Shown piece by piece: positions 1 to 6,284 of a stretch of DNA of 9,242 nt; positions within the stretch are counted from its first letter, which is position 1, and every line of letters begins with the position of its first letter. Under the pieces are notes generated by a model that saw nothing but the letters and a program-made list of their open reading frames with translations, had not been told where the DNA came from and did no database searches. The position numbers and the translations under genes were made by a program. The stretch is from Rhodospirillales bacterium (GTDB lineage: Bacteria; Pseudomonadota; Alphaproteobacteria; Rhodospirillales; Magnetospirillaceae), in NCBI GenBank assembly GCA_030040955.1, contig JASHSH010000245.1, forward strand, positions 1 through 9,242. Direction: 5' to 3'.

Positions 1-1244
1 AAGGCGGGCACCGGCTCGGTGCGGCCCTTGAAATGGAACTGGCGCAGCACCTCGAACGAAATGCGCCGGCCGACCGTCTGGGCGGTGGCGCCGTCGCAGA
101 CGATCTCGCCGTCGGCCATGTCCATGAAGCGCGCGGCGGCGTTCATCGACTGGCCGAGAATGCCGTAGGCGCGGCGCGCCCGCCCGCCATAGTCGCCGCA
201 GAACAGCCGGCCGGTGGCGACGCCGATGGAAGAGCGGATGCCGCGCCCGCGCAGTTCGGCGCGCAGCTCCATCGCCGCGCTCACCGCGCGGACCGCGTCG
301 TCCTCGTGCGCGAGCGGCGGCAGGCCGAAGGCCAGGGTGACGCCGAGCCCCTTGTCGTCCATCAGCACCAGATGGACGGTGCCCTCGTATTTCGCGGCGA
401 TGCGCTGCATGTCGAGGATGGCGGACTGGAGCAGCGGCAGGAAGCCGCCGTCGAAGCCCAAGTCGGGCAGCGCGATCTGGGCGACGGTGAGGTTGCGGAA
501 TTCCGCCAGCCATTTGCCTTGGCCGAGGAGGAAACGCTCGCGCAGGGATTTCGGCACCAGCCGCTCGATATCGCGCGCGGCGGGCTCGACGGGGGCCGCC
601 GGCGCGGGATCGGGCGGCGAGAGAAGCCGGTCGAGGCGGAAGACGTCCTCCACCTGCGCGCCCTCGCAGCGATCGGCGATGACGCGCCAGGCGCGCGGGC
701 ACAGCACCACCTCGCCCACCTTGGCGCGCCGATAGGCGGCGCCGACGGTCTGGATGGGAGTGCCGACCACCACATGGTGCCAGCGCGATCCGAAGCCGCC
801 GACCAGGCAGCGATGGATCTCGCCGAGCTCGACCGAGATGCGCTGGCGGATCTCGCTCGCCCGCTCGCTCGCCCACTTCTCCATGGCGACCTGCAACGCG
901 AGCGCGCATTGCGCGGCGCGCGCGGCGGCCTCGGCCGGATCGGGCGGGTCCCAGATCGCGATGATGCCGTCGCCGGCGAAGGTGACCACGTCGCCGCCAT
1001 GGGCGAGGACCACGTCGACCAGCGCGCCAAAGACATCGTTGAGCAGGTTCGACAGTTCCTCGGCGCCGCGCGCGCCCAGCTCGGCCAGCTTGTCGGTCGC
1101 CTTGGAGAAGCCGGAGAGATCGAGGAACAGCACCGCGGCGGTGGCGCTCGCGGCGTCGGCCGCATCGTCCCGCGCCGCCGCCTCCGCGCCGACCCAGCGC
1201 GGGAGATAGGCGGCCAAGATCGAGGAGCCGTCGGTGTCGGGCAT
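1..1244 (-). CDS. Tandem class III adenylate/guanylate cyclase, sAC-like, N-terminal part (C-terminus beyond left edge)
   Basis: This frame stays open from the ATG at 1244 to the left edge, giving 414 complete codons, so the C-terminus lies outside the window. Two cyclase homology domains are visible. The first (about residues 36-200) has VLFLDLSGFSKATDKL and FAGDGIIAIW, which supply the two metal-binding aspartates, D42 and D92. The second (about 255-410) lacks that pair but has LAFGLPPLAHEDDAV and GILGQSMNAAARFM, including the Asn/Arg pair N368 and R372. This split of duties, metals from domain 1 and Asn/Arg from domain 2, is that of soluble adenylyl cyclases (ADCY10 type), which usually continue into an NTPase and repeat region. 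The product would make cAMP or cGMP, probably in the cytosol, as no membrane segment is seen. The residue where mammalian sAC has an adenine-contacting Thr is Gly361 here, so base specificity is open. The ATG was chosen because the domain starts about 35 residues later; its Shine-Dalgarno is weak (GGGG). The gene follows the sugar operon on the same strand after 346 bp. Confidence 0.85.
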   Translation of the reverse strand, partial: MPDTDGSSILAAYLPRWVGAEAAARDDAADAASATAAVLFLDLSGFSKATDKLAELGARGAEELSNLLNDVFGALVDVVLAHGGDVVTFAGDGIIAIWDPPDPAEAAARAAQCALALQVAMEKWASERASEIRQRISVELGEIHRCLVGGFGSRWHHVVVGTPIQTVGAAYRRAKVGEVVLCPRAWRVIADRCEGAQVEDVFRLDRLLSPPDPAPAAPVEPAARDIERLVPKSLRERFLLGQGKWLAEFRNLTVAQIALPDLGFDGGFLPLLQSAILDMQRIAAKYEGTVHLVLMDDKGLGVTLAFGLPPLAHEDDAVRAVSAAMELRAELRGRGIRSSIGVATGRLFCGDYGGRARRAYGILGQSMNAAARFMDMADGEIVCDGATAQTVGRRISFEVLRQFHFKGRTEPVPA

Positions 1245-1316
1245 CGCGCGCGGCCCCGCGCGGCGCGGCGCAACGCGGCGCCGCGAAAGGCTCAACCCCC
1301 TTTTCCCTCGTATACA

Positions 1317-1345
1317 AGTCTAGTACGGATCGTGAATCCGGTAAA
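1317..1345 (-). promoter_or_regulatory. Candidate sigma-70-type promoter for the cyclase gene
   Basis: Read on the minus strand, TTTACC (1345-1340) and TAGACT (1322-1317) are 17 bp apart, and each matches four of six consensus bases. Transcription would start near 1310, giving a leader of about 65 nt before the ATG at 1244. The spacer and the edge of the -35 box contain the dyad CGGAT-N5-ATCCG (1326-1340), which could be an operator. This rests on pattern matching only. Confidence 0.35.
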
Positions 1346-1426
1346 CTTCGCGGAGCCGGGGCCGCGTCTCCGTCCGGCGCGGTAACGCCCGGGAATCAAC
1401 GAGAAATTGTAAGGCCGACGCGCAGC

Positions 1427-1482
1427 GCGTCCGCGAGCGGGGCGGTCGGCGGCGGCACGGCCGCCGCGTATCCGGCGGACGC
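1427..1482. repeat. Nested inverted repeat upstream of the cyclase gene
   Basis: An outer dyad GCGTCCGC (1427-1434) / GCGGACGC (1475-1482) encloses an inner perfect stem GCGGCGGC (1449-1456) / GCCGCCGC (1460-1467) with a 3-nt ACG loop. Either could form a strong RNA stem. On the minus strand it lies about 110 nt past the stop of the binding-protein gene and more than 180 nt before the cyclase start, so it may end or stabilise the upstream message. There is no U tract. GC richness makes chance dyads common here. Confidence 0.45.
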
Positions 1483-1541
1483 TTTCGCGCAATGCGAGAT
1501 TATGCGGCCGACGGCCAGTAGGGCTGACGCGATGCGAAGTC

Positions 1542-1569
1542 GGGCCGACCGGCGCGCGCCGGCCGGCCC
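1542..1569 (-). terminator. GC-rich hairpin downstream of the sugar operon, possible terminator or 3' stabiliser
   Basis: A 28-bp near-perfect palindrome (a single A/C mismatch at 1548/1563) begins 22 nt after the stop codon of the binding-protein gene. As RNA it gives a stem of about 12 pairs. No run of U follows on the minus strand, so it does not fit a classic intrinsic terminator. It may instead protect the 3' end of the operon message or act together with Rho. Confidence 0.45.
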
Positions 1570-1581
1570 TCGTCGATACGA

Positions 1582-1599
1582 CTACTTCTTCTACTTCTT
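1582..1599 (-). repeat. 9-bp tandem duplication across the stop codon of the binding-protein gene
   Basis: CTACTTCTT occurs twice in a row (1582-1590 and 1591-1599). On the coding strand this reads AAG AAG TAG AAG AAG TAG, so the terminal Lys-Lys-stop is followed in frame by a second Lys-Lys-stop. It looks like a small slippage duplication and gives the gene two in-frame UAG codons. Confidence 0.85.
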
Positions 1600-2733
1600 C
1601 ACGCCCCAACGTTCGGGATAGCCCGGCATGCCCTCGCAGCCGCACATGGCGTAGTGCAGCGGCGGCAGCTTGTCGGACACGTACTTGTCGAGATTGTCCT
1701 GGGTGATGGCCGGATCGGGCAGTTCCCAGATCGGGCCCGGCACCGCCTCGCCCTTCAGCACCTTCACCGCGGCGATGATCGCGGTGCGCCACTGATAGGT
1801 GGGATAGGTCGGCGCGATCGCGGTCAGCTTGTCCTTCTTCCAGGCCTGGAGGAAATCCTGCTGGTCCTCGCCGTTGATGACCGGGTATTTCATGCCGGCA
1901 TCCTCGAACGCCTCGATGGCCGCGGTCGCGGTGGCGCCGGCGTCCATCCACACGCCGTCGAGCTGGCCGTTCTTGGCCAGGTAGTCGGCGACGATCGACT
2001 TGGTCTTGGCGCGGTCGCCGTCGGTGAAGTCGCCGTTATGCTCGCCGCCGAGGACCTTGATGCCCTTCTCCTCGAAGATGTGCTTGGCCGCCGCCCAACG
2101 GGTTTCGAGCACGTCGACGCCCGGCAGGATGCGCAGCGCGATCACCTTGCCGCCCTTCGATACGTGCGCCGCGATGAACTCGGCGCCGACGATGCCGAAG
2201 GCGTAGCCGCCGATCGGCAGGATGTGGGTGACCGGGCAATTGCTGTTGGTGCCGCGGTCGAAGGTGATGACCGGTATCTTCTTGCAGGCTTCCTCGACCG
2301 CCGGCGTCAGGGCCGCGGTGGTGTTCGGCGACACGACCAGGATGTCGCAGTTGCCGCTCGCCACCATGTCCTTGATGTCGGAGATCTGCTTGTCGTCCTT
2401 GCCCTCGGCGTCGGCCGAGGTGAACTTGGCGATGTCGGCCTTCTCGAGATCGACCTCGGCCTGCATCGTGGTCCAGCCGACCACGCGCCACGGGTTGCCG
2501 ACGCCGGCGTTGGAGAAGCACACCTTGTACGGGCCGGCCTTCTTGTATTTGCCGGTGTCGACCATGCCCCCGCCGAGATGCTGCTCCCACGGCTTGCCCG
2601 CGGGTCCCTCGGGGGTCATTTTCAGCAGATCGCGCTGATGCTGGAATTCCTTGGGATCGTCGAAGCTCTGCGCGAACGCGGGAGCCGCCACGAGGATCGA
2701 GGCGGCCACCGCCAGCGCCAATCTTGCCAACAT
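1591..2733 (-). CDS. Periplasmic sugar-binding protein of an ABC transporter (RbsB-like, Peripla_BP_4 type)
   Basis: This 380-aa protein would bind the transported sugar in the periplasm and deliver it to the two permeases. It starts with a typical signal peptide, one Arg and a hydrophobic stretch ending APAFA, with cleavage likely after A21. A 45-residue N-terminal extension precedes the first strand (YKVCFSNAGVGNPWR, 70-83). Family features follow: DIKDMVASGNCDILVVSPNTTAAL, PVITFDRG, and an LDGVWMDAGATATAAIEAFEDAG segment in the second lobe. The C-terminus, MCGCEGMPGYPERWGVKK, extends past the usual fold. Cysteines at 72, 129, 150, 166, 364 and 366 make the mature protein unusually Cys-rich. 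The start at 2733 was preferred to an upstream in-frame ATG at 2814 because it places the signal peptide at the N-terminus and follows a strong ribosome site. It is the last gene of the operon. The exact ligand cannot be read from the sequence; the epimerase suggests a ketose or related sugar. Confidence 0.92.
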   Translation of the reverse strand: MLARLALAVAASILVAAPAFAQSFDDPKEFQHQRDLLKMTPEGPAGKPWEQHLGGGMVDTGKYKKAGPYKVCFSNAGVGNPWRVVGWTTMQAEVDLEKADIAKFTSADAEGKDDKQISDIKDMVASGNCDILVVSPNTTAALTPAVEEACKKIPVITFDRGTNSNCPVTHILPIGGYAFGIVGAEFIAAHVSKGGKVIALRILPGVDVLETRWAAAKHIFEEKGIKVLGGEHNGDFTDGDRAKTKSIVADYLAKNGQLDGVWMDAGATATAAIEAFEDAGMKYPVINGEDQQDFLQAWKKDKLTAIAPTYPTYQWRTAIIAAVKVLKGEAVPGPIWELPDPAITQDNLDKYVSDKLPPLHYAMCGCEGMPGYPERWGVKK

Positions 2734-2740
2734 CTTGGTT

Positions 2741-2750
2741 CTCCTTCTCC
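2741..2750 (-). promoter_or_regulatory. Strong ribosome binding site of the binding-protein gene
   Basis: GGAGAAGGAG lies 7 nt before the ATG at 2733. It is the strongest Shine-Dalgarno of the operon and decides the start. It fits the need for more binding protein than membrane components. Confidence 0.85.
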
Positions 2751-2773
2751 CTGTATAGCCAGTATTGGTTGCG

Positions 2774-2788
2774 CCGGGTTGAGCCCGG
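2774..2788 (-). other. Intercistronic hairpin between second permease and binding-protein gene
   Basis: CCGGG-N5-CCCGG forms a 5-bp stem with a 5-nt loop within the 68-nt gap between the permease stop (2802) and the binding-protein start (2733). Hairpins at this place in binding-protein operons can slow decay of one segment of the message. That role here is inference. Confidence 0.35.
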
Positions 2789-2801
2789 TTCTCGGTCGTT
2801 T

Positions 2802-3785
2802 CTATTTCTCCCATCCCTGGCGCCGCACGCTGTAGGCGACCGCCGCGATGAGAATTCCGCCTTGCACCGCGTCGCGCAGCGGCTTCGGCAGTCCGATCAG
2901 GTTGAGAACGGTAAACAGGGCGGTGAGCGTCAGCGAGCCGGCCACCACGCCGGCGACCGAGCCGCGCCCGCCGAGAAGCTGGGTGCCGCCGAGCACGTTG
3001 GCGGCGATGGCCTGGAGCTCGAATCCGTCGCCGACATCCTGCGCCGGGCCCGCGAAGCCGCCGAGCAGGATGCCCGCGGTGACCGCGGAGACGGCCGAGA
3101 CCAGGAATCCGACGATGCGCACCAGGCGCACCCGCACGCCCGCCAAATCCGCCGCGCGCGGATTGTCGCCGACGATCAGCGCCAGGCGGCCGAAGGTGGT
3201 GCCGTGGAACAGCCAGGCGCAGATCGCCACGAAGACGGCCAGGACGACCACCGACATCGGCAGCACCTGGATGATCGGCACGTCGTGATAGGTGACGCGG
3301 CCGAACTGGCGGAAATTGTCGGGCAGATAGCCTTGCGGCGACCCGCCCGACCAGGCGAGCGCGACCCCCTTGATCGACAGCAGCGCGCCGAGCGAGGCGA
3401 TGATCGACGGCACCTTGAGATAGCTCACCACCAGGCCGAGGAACAGGCCGGAGCCGATGCCCATCAGATAGACGAGCGCGATCGCGTGCCAGGTCAGGGC
3501 GGGATCGTTGTTGATCATCAGCGCGCTGCCCATGACGGCGAGCGTGATCAGCGACCCGACGGAGAGGTCGAAGCCGCCCATGCTGAGGACGAACAGCTGG
3601 CCGACCGAGACGATGGCGAGCGACGCGCCGCGCCGGAGAAACGCCATGACGCCGAGCGGCGACAGGAAGTTCGGCGTCAGGAAGGCGATGGCGATCAGCA
3701 GCACCAGCAGCGCGGCGTAGGACGGGTGGATGCGGCCGAGGAGGCGGACCGGAGCGAACCGCGCCGCCGAGCCGATCGCGGTCAT
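2802..3785 (-). CDS. Sugar ABC transporter permease (RbsC/BPD_transp_2 family), second permease of the operon
   Basis: This 327-aa inner-membrane protein would form half of the translocation pore with the permease encoded just before it. Hydrophobic segments fall at about residues 22-37, 55-70, 75-90, 100-121, 127-143, 174-193, 222-243 and 280-297, with another near 306-320. Family motifs are SVGQLFVLSMGGFDLSVGSLI (60-80), the cytoplasmic loop VGDNPRAADLAGVRV (205-219) that contacts the ATPase, and NVLGGTQLLGGRGSVAGVVAG (263-283). The loop has GDN where GGN is usual. The ATG overlaps the stop of the previous gene as ATGA, so translation is probably coupled. Long open frames continue upstream of this ATG but are out-of-frame readings of the neighbouring permease. 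Confidence 0.92.
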   Translation of the reverse strand: MTAIGSAARFAPVRLLGRIHPSYAALLVLLIAIAFLTPNFLSPLGVMAFLRRGASLAIVSVGQLFVLSMGGFDLSVGSLITLAVMGSALMINNDPALTWHAIALVYLMGIGSGLFLGLVVSYLKVPSIIASLGALLSIKGVALAWSGGSPQGYLPDNFRQFGRVTYHDVPIIQVLPMSVVVLAVFVAICAWLFHGTTFGRLALIVGDNPRAADLAGVRVRLVRIVGFLVSAVSAVTAGILLGGFAGPAQDVGDGFELQAIAANVLGGTQLLGGRGSVAGVVAGSLTLTALFTVLNLIGLPKPLRDAVQGGILIAAVAYSVRRQGWEK

Positions 3786-4774
3786 GCCACGTGCCCCTTG
3801 GTGCGATAGGCGTAGGCGGCGACCGCGGCCACCACGATCGCGCCGCGCAGCACCTGCTTGATGAAGGCGTCGACGCCGGCCATGGTGAAGATCGCGTCCA
3901 GGCAGCCGAACAGGATGACGCCGGACATCGTGCCCCACACGCCGCCCTTGCCGCCGGCGAGCACGGTGCCGCCGATCACCACCACCGCGATCGATTCGAG
4001 GTCGTAGACTCCGTCGCGGCCCACCCAGGGCGCGCCCGACCGCAGCCGGCTCGCCAGATAAAGTCCGGTCAGGCCGGCGGCCAGGCTGCACAGCATATGG
4101 GCGAGCACGACGACGCGCGCGGTCTTGATGCCGGCCAGCCGCGCGCCCTCCGGGTTGCCCCCGGTGGCGTAGACATGCGCGCCGAAACGGGTCCGGCTCA
4201 GCGCCAGCCACTCGACGAGGGCGAGCGCGAACATCAGCAGGATCGAGAGCGTGACCGGGCCGACGGTGCCGTAGGCGAAGATCTGGAATTCCTTGGGCAC
4301 CGAGCCGGCGAAATCCTGGAAGCTGGCGCTCAGGATGCCTTGCAGCACCAGCCCCACGCCGAGCGTGGCGATCAAGGGATTGACCCGGAGCTGGGTCACG
4401 ATCAGCCCGTTGGCGACGCCGACCAGCGCCGACAGCGCGAGCACGAACAGGCTCGCCGGCACCATCATGTCGGGCTGGCCCTGCATCATCCAGGACGCCA
4501 TGACCGCGCCCACGCTGACCAGCGTCGCCACCGAGAGGTCGATGGATCCGACCAGGATCGCCAGGGTCTGGCCGAGGGCGACGATGCCGAGCGCGACCGT
4601 GCGCTGGATCAGGCCGACGAACCCGTCGACCGAAATCTGCCCCGTCTGATGGGTCGCCGCCGCGGCGACGCAATAGGCGGCCAGCGAGCAGAGCACGATC
4701 ATCGCCGGGGCGAGCCAGGCGCCGGATCGGACGCGCGCGCGCGCCGGCGCGGCGATGGCGGCGGCTTCGCTCAT
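3782..4774 (-). CDS. Sugar ABC transporter permease (RbsC/BPD_transp_2 family), first permease of the operon
   Basis: This 330-aa inner-membrane protein is a paralogue of the permease that follows it, and the two probably make a heterodimeric channel. Hydrophobic segments begin at about residue 19 and continue to about 322, nine or ten in all. Recognisable motifs are ALGQTLAILVGSIDLSVATLVSVGAV (66-91), NPLIATLGVGLVLQGI (132-147), the ATPase-contacting loop YATGGNPEGARLAGI (202-216), and VVVIGGTVLAGGKGGVWGTMSGV (264-286). The short N-terminus is Ala/Arg-rich. The ATG at 4774 overlaps the TGA of the ATPase gene by 4 nt, and the stop overlaps the next permease by 4 nt. The substrate cannot be assigned from this protein alone. 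Confidence 0.93.
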   Translation of the reverse strand: MSEAAAIAAPARARVRSGAWLAPAMIVLCSLAAYCVAAAATHQTGQISVDGFVGLIQRTVALGIVALGQTLAILVGSIDLSVATLVSVGAVMASWMMQGQPDMMVPASLFVLALSALVGVANGLIVTQLRVNPLIATLGVGLVLQGILSASFQDFAGSVPKEFQIFAYGTVGPVTLSILLMFALALVEWLALSRTRFGAHVYATGGNPEGARLAGIKTARVVVLAHMLCSLAAGLTGLYLASRLRSGAPWVGRDGVYDLESIAVVVIGGTVLAGGKGGVWGTMSGVILFGCLDAIFTMAGVDAFIKQVLRGAIVVAAVAAYAYRTKGHVA

Positions 4775-6282
4775 GCCGGGGCGGCCTCGAATTGGTGCCC
4801 GGCCGCCAGCGCCACGACATCCTCCTCGGTGGCGCCGGCCGGCAGCTCGCCGGCGAGCCTGCCCTCGTGCATGACCAGCAGCCGGTCGGCGATGCCGATC
4901 GCCTCGGGCAGGTCGGAGGTGATCGTCAGCACCGCCTTGCCGGAATCGGCGTAGGCGCGCAGCAGCCGGTAGATCGCCGCCTTGGCGGCGACGTCGATGC
5001 CGCGGGTCGGCTCGGCGCAGACCAGGATGCGCGGCGCCAGCGCCAGCCAGCGCGCCAGCACGGTCTTCTGCTGGTTGCCGCCCGACAGCAGGCGGATCTG
5101 CTGGTCGTAGCCGGCGGCGCGCACATCGACTTCGCGCAGCAGCTGGTCGATGCCGCGGCCTCGCGGAGCGGTGCGGCCGGGACGCGAGAAGATCGCGGCG
5201 ATGCCCCGCATCGCCAGCAGCGCGTTCTCGAGCACCGACTGGCGCAGCGCCAATCCCTCGGCCTTGCGATCGTCCGAGACGTAGCCGATGCCCAGGCGGA
5301 TCGCGTCGAGCGGCGTATTGGGCCGCACCGCTTGGCCGCCGACGACCATCTGGCCCCGGCTGAACGGGGCGGCGCCGAAGATCGCGCGGCCGAGCGCGGC
5401 CTTGCCCGAGCCTTCGAGCCCGGCGACCGCGACGATCTCGCCCGGGTACAGCTCGAACCCGATCCCCTCGATCCACTCGTTGCCGCCGCCGGCGACCGTG
5501 AGCACCGGCGCGCCGGGCGCGCGCGCGCGCCGCGCGGGGTAATAATCCTTGAGCTCGCGGCCCACCATCATCCGCACGATCTCCTCGGGCGAAGTCGCGC
5601 CCCTGGGCCGCGTGCCGACCAGCTTGCCGTCCTTCAGCACGGTGATGGTGTCGGCGACGGCGAACAGATGGCGCATGCGGTGCGAGATGAACACGATCGC
5701 CACGCCCTCGGCCCGCAACTGGCGCACCAGCGCCAGCAGCCGCTCGGTCTCGGTCTCGTCGAGCGCGGCGGTGGGCTCGTCCATCACCAGGATGCGCGCG
5801 TTGAACACCAGCGCCTTGGCGATCTCGACCACCTGCTGCTCGGCGATCGACAGCGATCCGGCCACCGCGTCGGCGCCGAAGCGGCAGCCGAAGCGGCGCA
5901 GCCAGGTCTCGGCGCCGGCGCGCATGGCGGCGCGGTCGAGCAGGCCGAGGCGCCCCGGCTCGCGCCCGACATAGATGTTGTCCGCCACGCTGCGCTCCGG
6001 CAGCAGGCTCAGCTCCTGGTGGATGATGCTGATCCCGTGCCGGCGCGCCTCCAGCGGATGGTTGAGGCGGACCGGCTTGCCGTCGAGCAGGATGGTCCCG
6101 GCGTCCGGCTGATGCACGCCGCCGAGCACCTTGATCAGGGTGGATTTGCCGGCGCCGTTCTCGCCGCACAGCGCATGCACCTCGCCGGCGGCGCAGGAGA
6201 AGCTCACATCGTCGAGCGCGACCACGCCGGGAAAGGTGCGGCGGATGCCGCGCATCTCGAAGCGGGGCGCGGCTTCCGCCAT
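4771..6282 (-). CDS. Sugar ABC transporter ATP-binding protein, two fused ATPase domains (RbsA/MglA/XylG type)
   Basis: This 503-aa cytoplasmic ATPase, a normal length for the family, would power the two permeases. The first domain has Walker A GENGAGKST (40-48), signature LSIAEQQ (144-150), Walker B ILVMDEPTAALD (164-175, catalytic E169) and H-loop H201. The second domain has the altered P-loop GLEGSGKAAL (288-297), signature LSGGNQQK (399-406), and ILVCAEPTRGID (419-430) in which the Walker B aspartate is Ala423 while E424 remains; SD (456-457) stands where the H-loop would be. A weak second ATP site is usual in this family, but the Walker B change is notable. The start at 6282 lies 2 nt past the stop of the epimerase gene. 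An in-frame ATG at 6300 would add six residues and overlap that gene; neither has a clear ribosome site. The stop overlaps the next permease by 4 nt. Confidence 0.94.
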   Translation of the reverse strand: MAEAAPRFEMRGIRRTFPGVVALDDVSFSCAAGEVHALCGENGAGKSTLIKVLGGVHQPDAGTILLDGKPVRLNHPLEARRHGISIIHQELSLLPERSVADNIYVGREPGRLGLLDRAAMRAGAETWLRRFGCRFGADAVAGSLSIAEQQVVEIAKALVFNARILVMDEPTAALDETETERLLALVRQLRAEGVAIVFISHRMRHLFAVADTITVLKDGKLVGTRPRGATSPEEIVRMMVGRELKDYYPARRARAPGAPVLTVAGGGNEWIEGIGFELYPGEIVAVAGLEGSGKAALGRAIFGAAPFSRGQMVVGGQAVRPNTPLDAIRLGIGYVSDDRKAEGLALRQSVLENALLAMRGIAAIFSRPGRTAPRGRGIDQLLREVDVRAAGYDQQIRLLSGGNQQKTVLARWLALAPRILVCAEPTRGIDVAAKAAIYRLLRAYADSGKAVLTITSDLPEAIGIADRLLVMHEGRLAGELPAGATEEDVVALAAGHQFEAAPA

Positions 6283-6284
6283 GC

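Larger units (their letters stand above)
1245..1590. other. Intergenic region between binding-protein gene and cyclase gene
   Basis: This is a 346-bp gap between two minus-strand genes. No convincing protein is seen in it; open frames crossing it are low-complexity Arg/Gly/Ala translations. Near the binding-protein end it holds a long GC-rich hairpin (1542-1569). In the middle is a nested inverted repeat (1427-1482). Near the cyclase it holds a candidate promoter (1317-1345) with a small dyad in its spacer. Stretches around 1300-1350 and 1395-1415 are less GC-rich than the surroundings, as expected for a promoter-bearing spacer. It probably contains the 3' end of the sugar operon and the start of the cyclase transcript. 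Confidence 0.6.

Noticed and set aside
33..1385. A 450-codon plus-strand open frame and a 303-codon minus-strand frame over the left region
   Set aside because: Both are low-complexity Arg/Ala/Gly-rich translations with no recognisable domain, lying over the cyclase gene, whose own frame has clear motifs but is open to the window edge.
1292..1951. A 219-codon minus-strand frame spanning the gap upstream of the cyclase
   Set aside because: Half of it overlaps the binding-protein gene in another frame and the rest is Arg/Gly-rich with no motif, so it is not taken as a gene in the gap.
2752..2757. TATACA as a possible internal promoter -10 for the binding-protein gene
   Set aside because: No -35-like sequence lies 16-18 bp upstream, and the implied transcript start would fall in the ribosome binding site.
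1654..2835. A 393-codon plus-strand open frame over the binding-protein gene
   Set aside because: It is a mirror frame of a well-supported gene in GC-rich DNA, with a His/Asp/Arg-rich translation and no motif or ribosome site.
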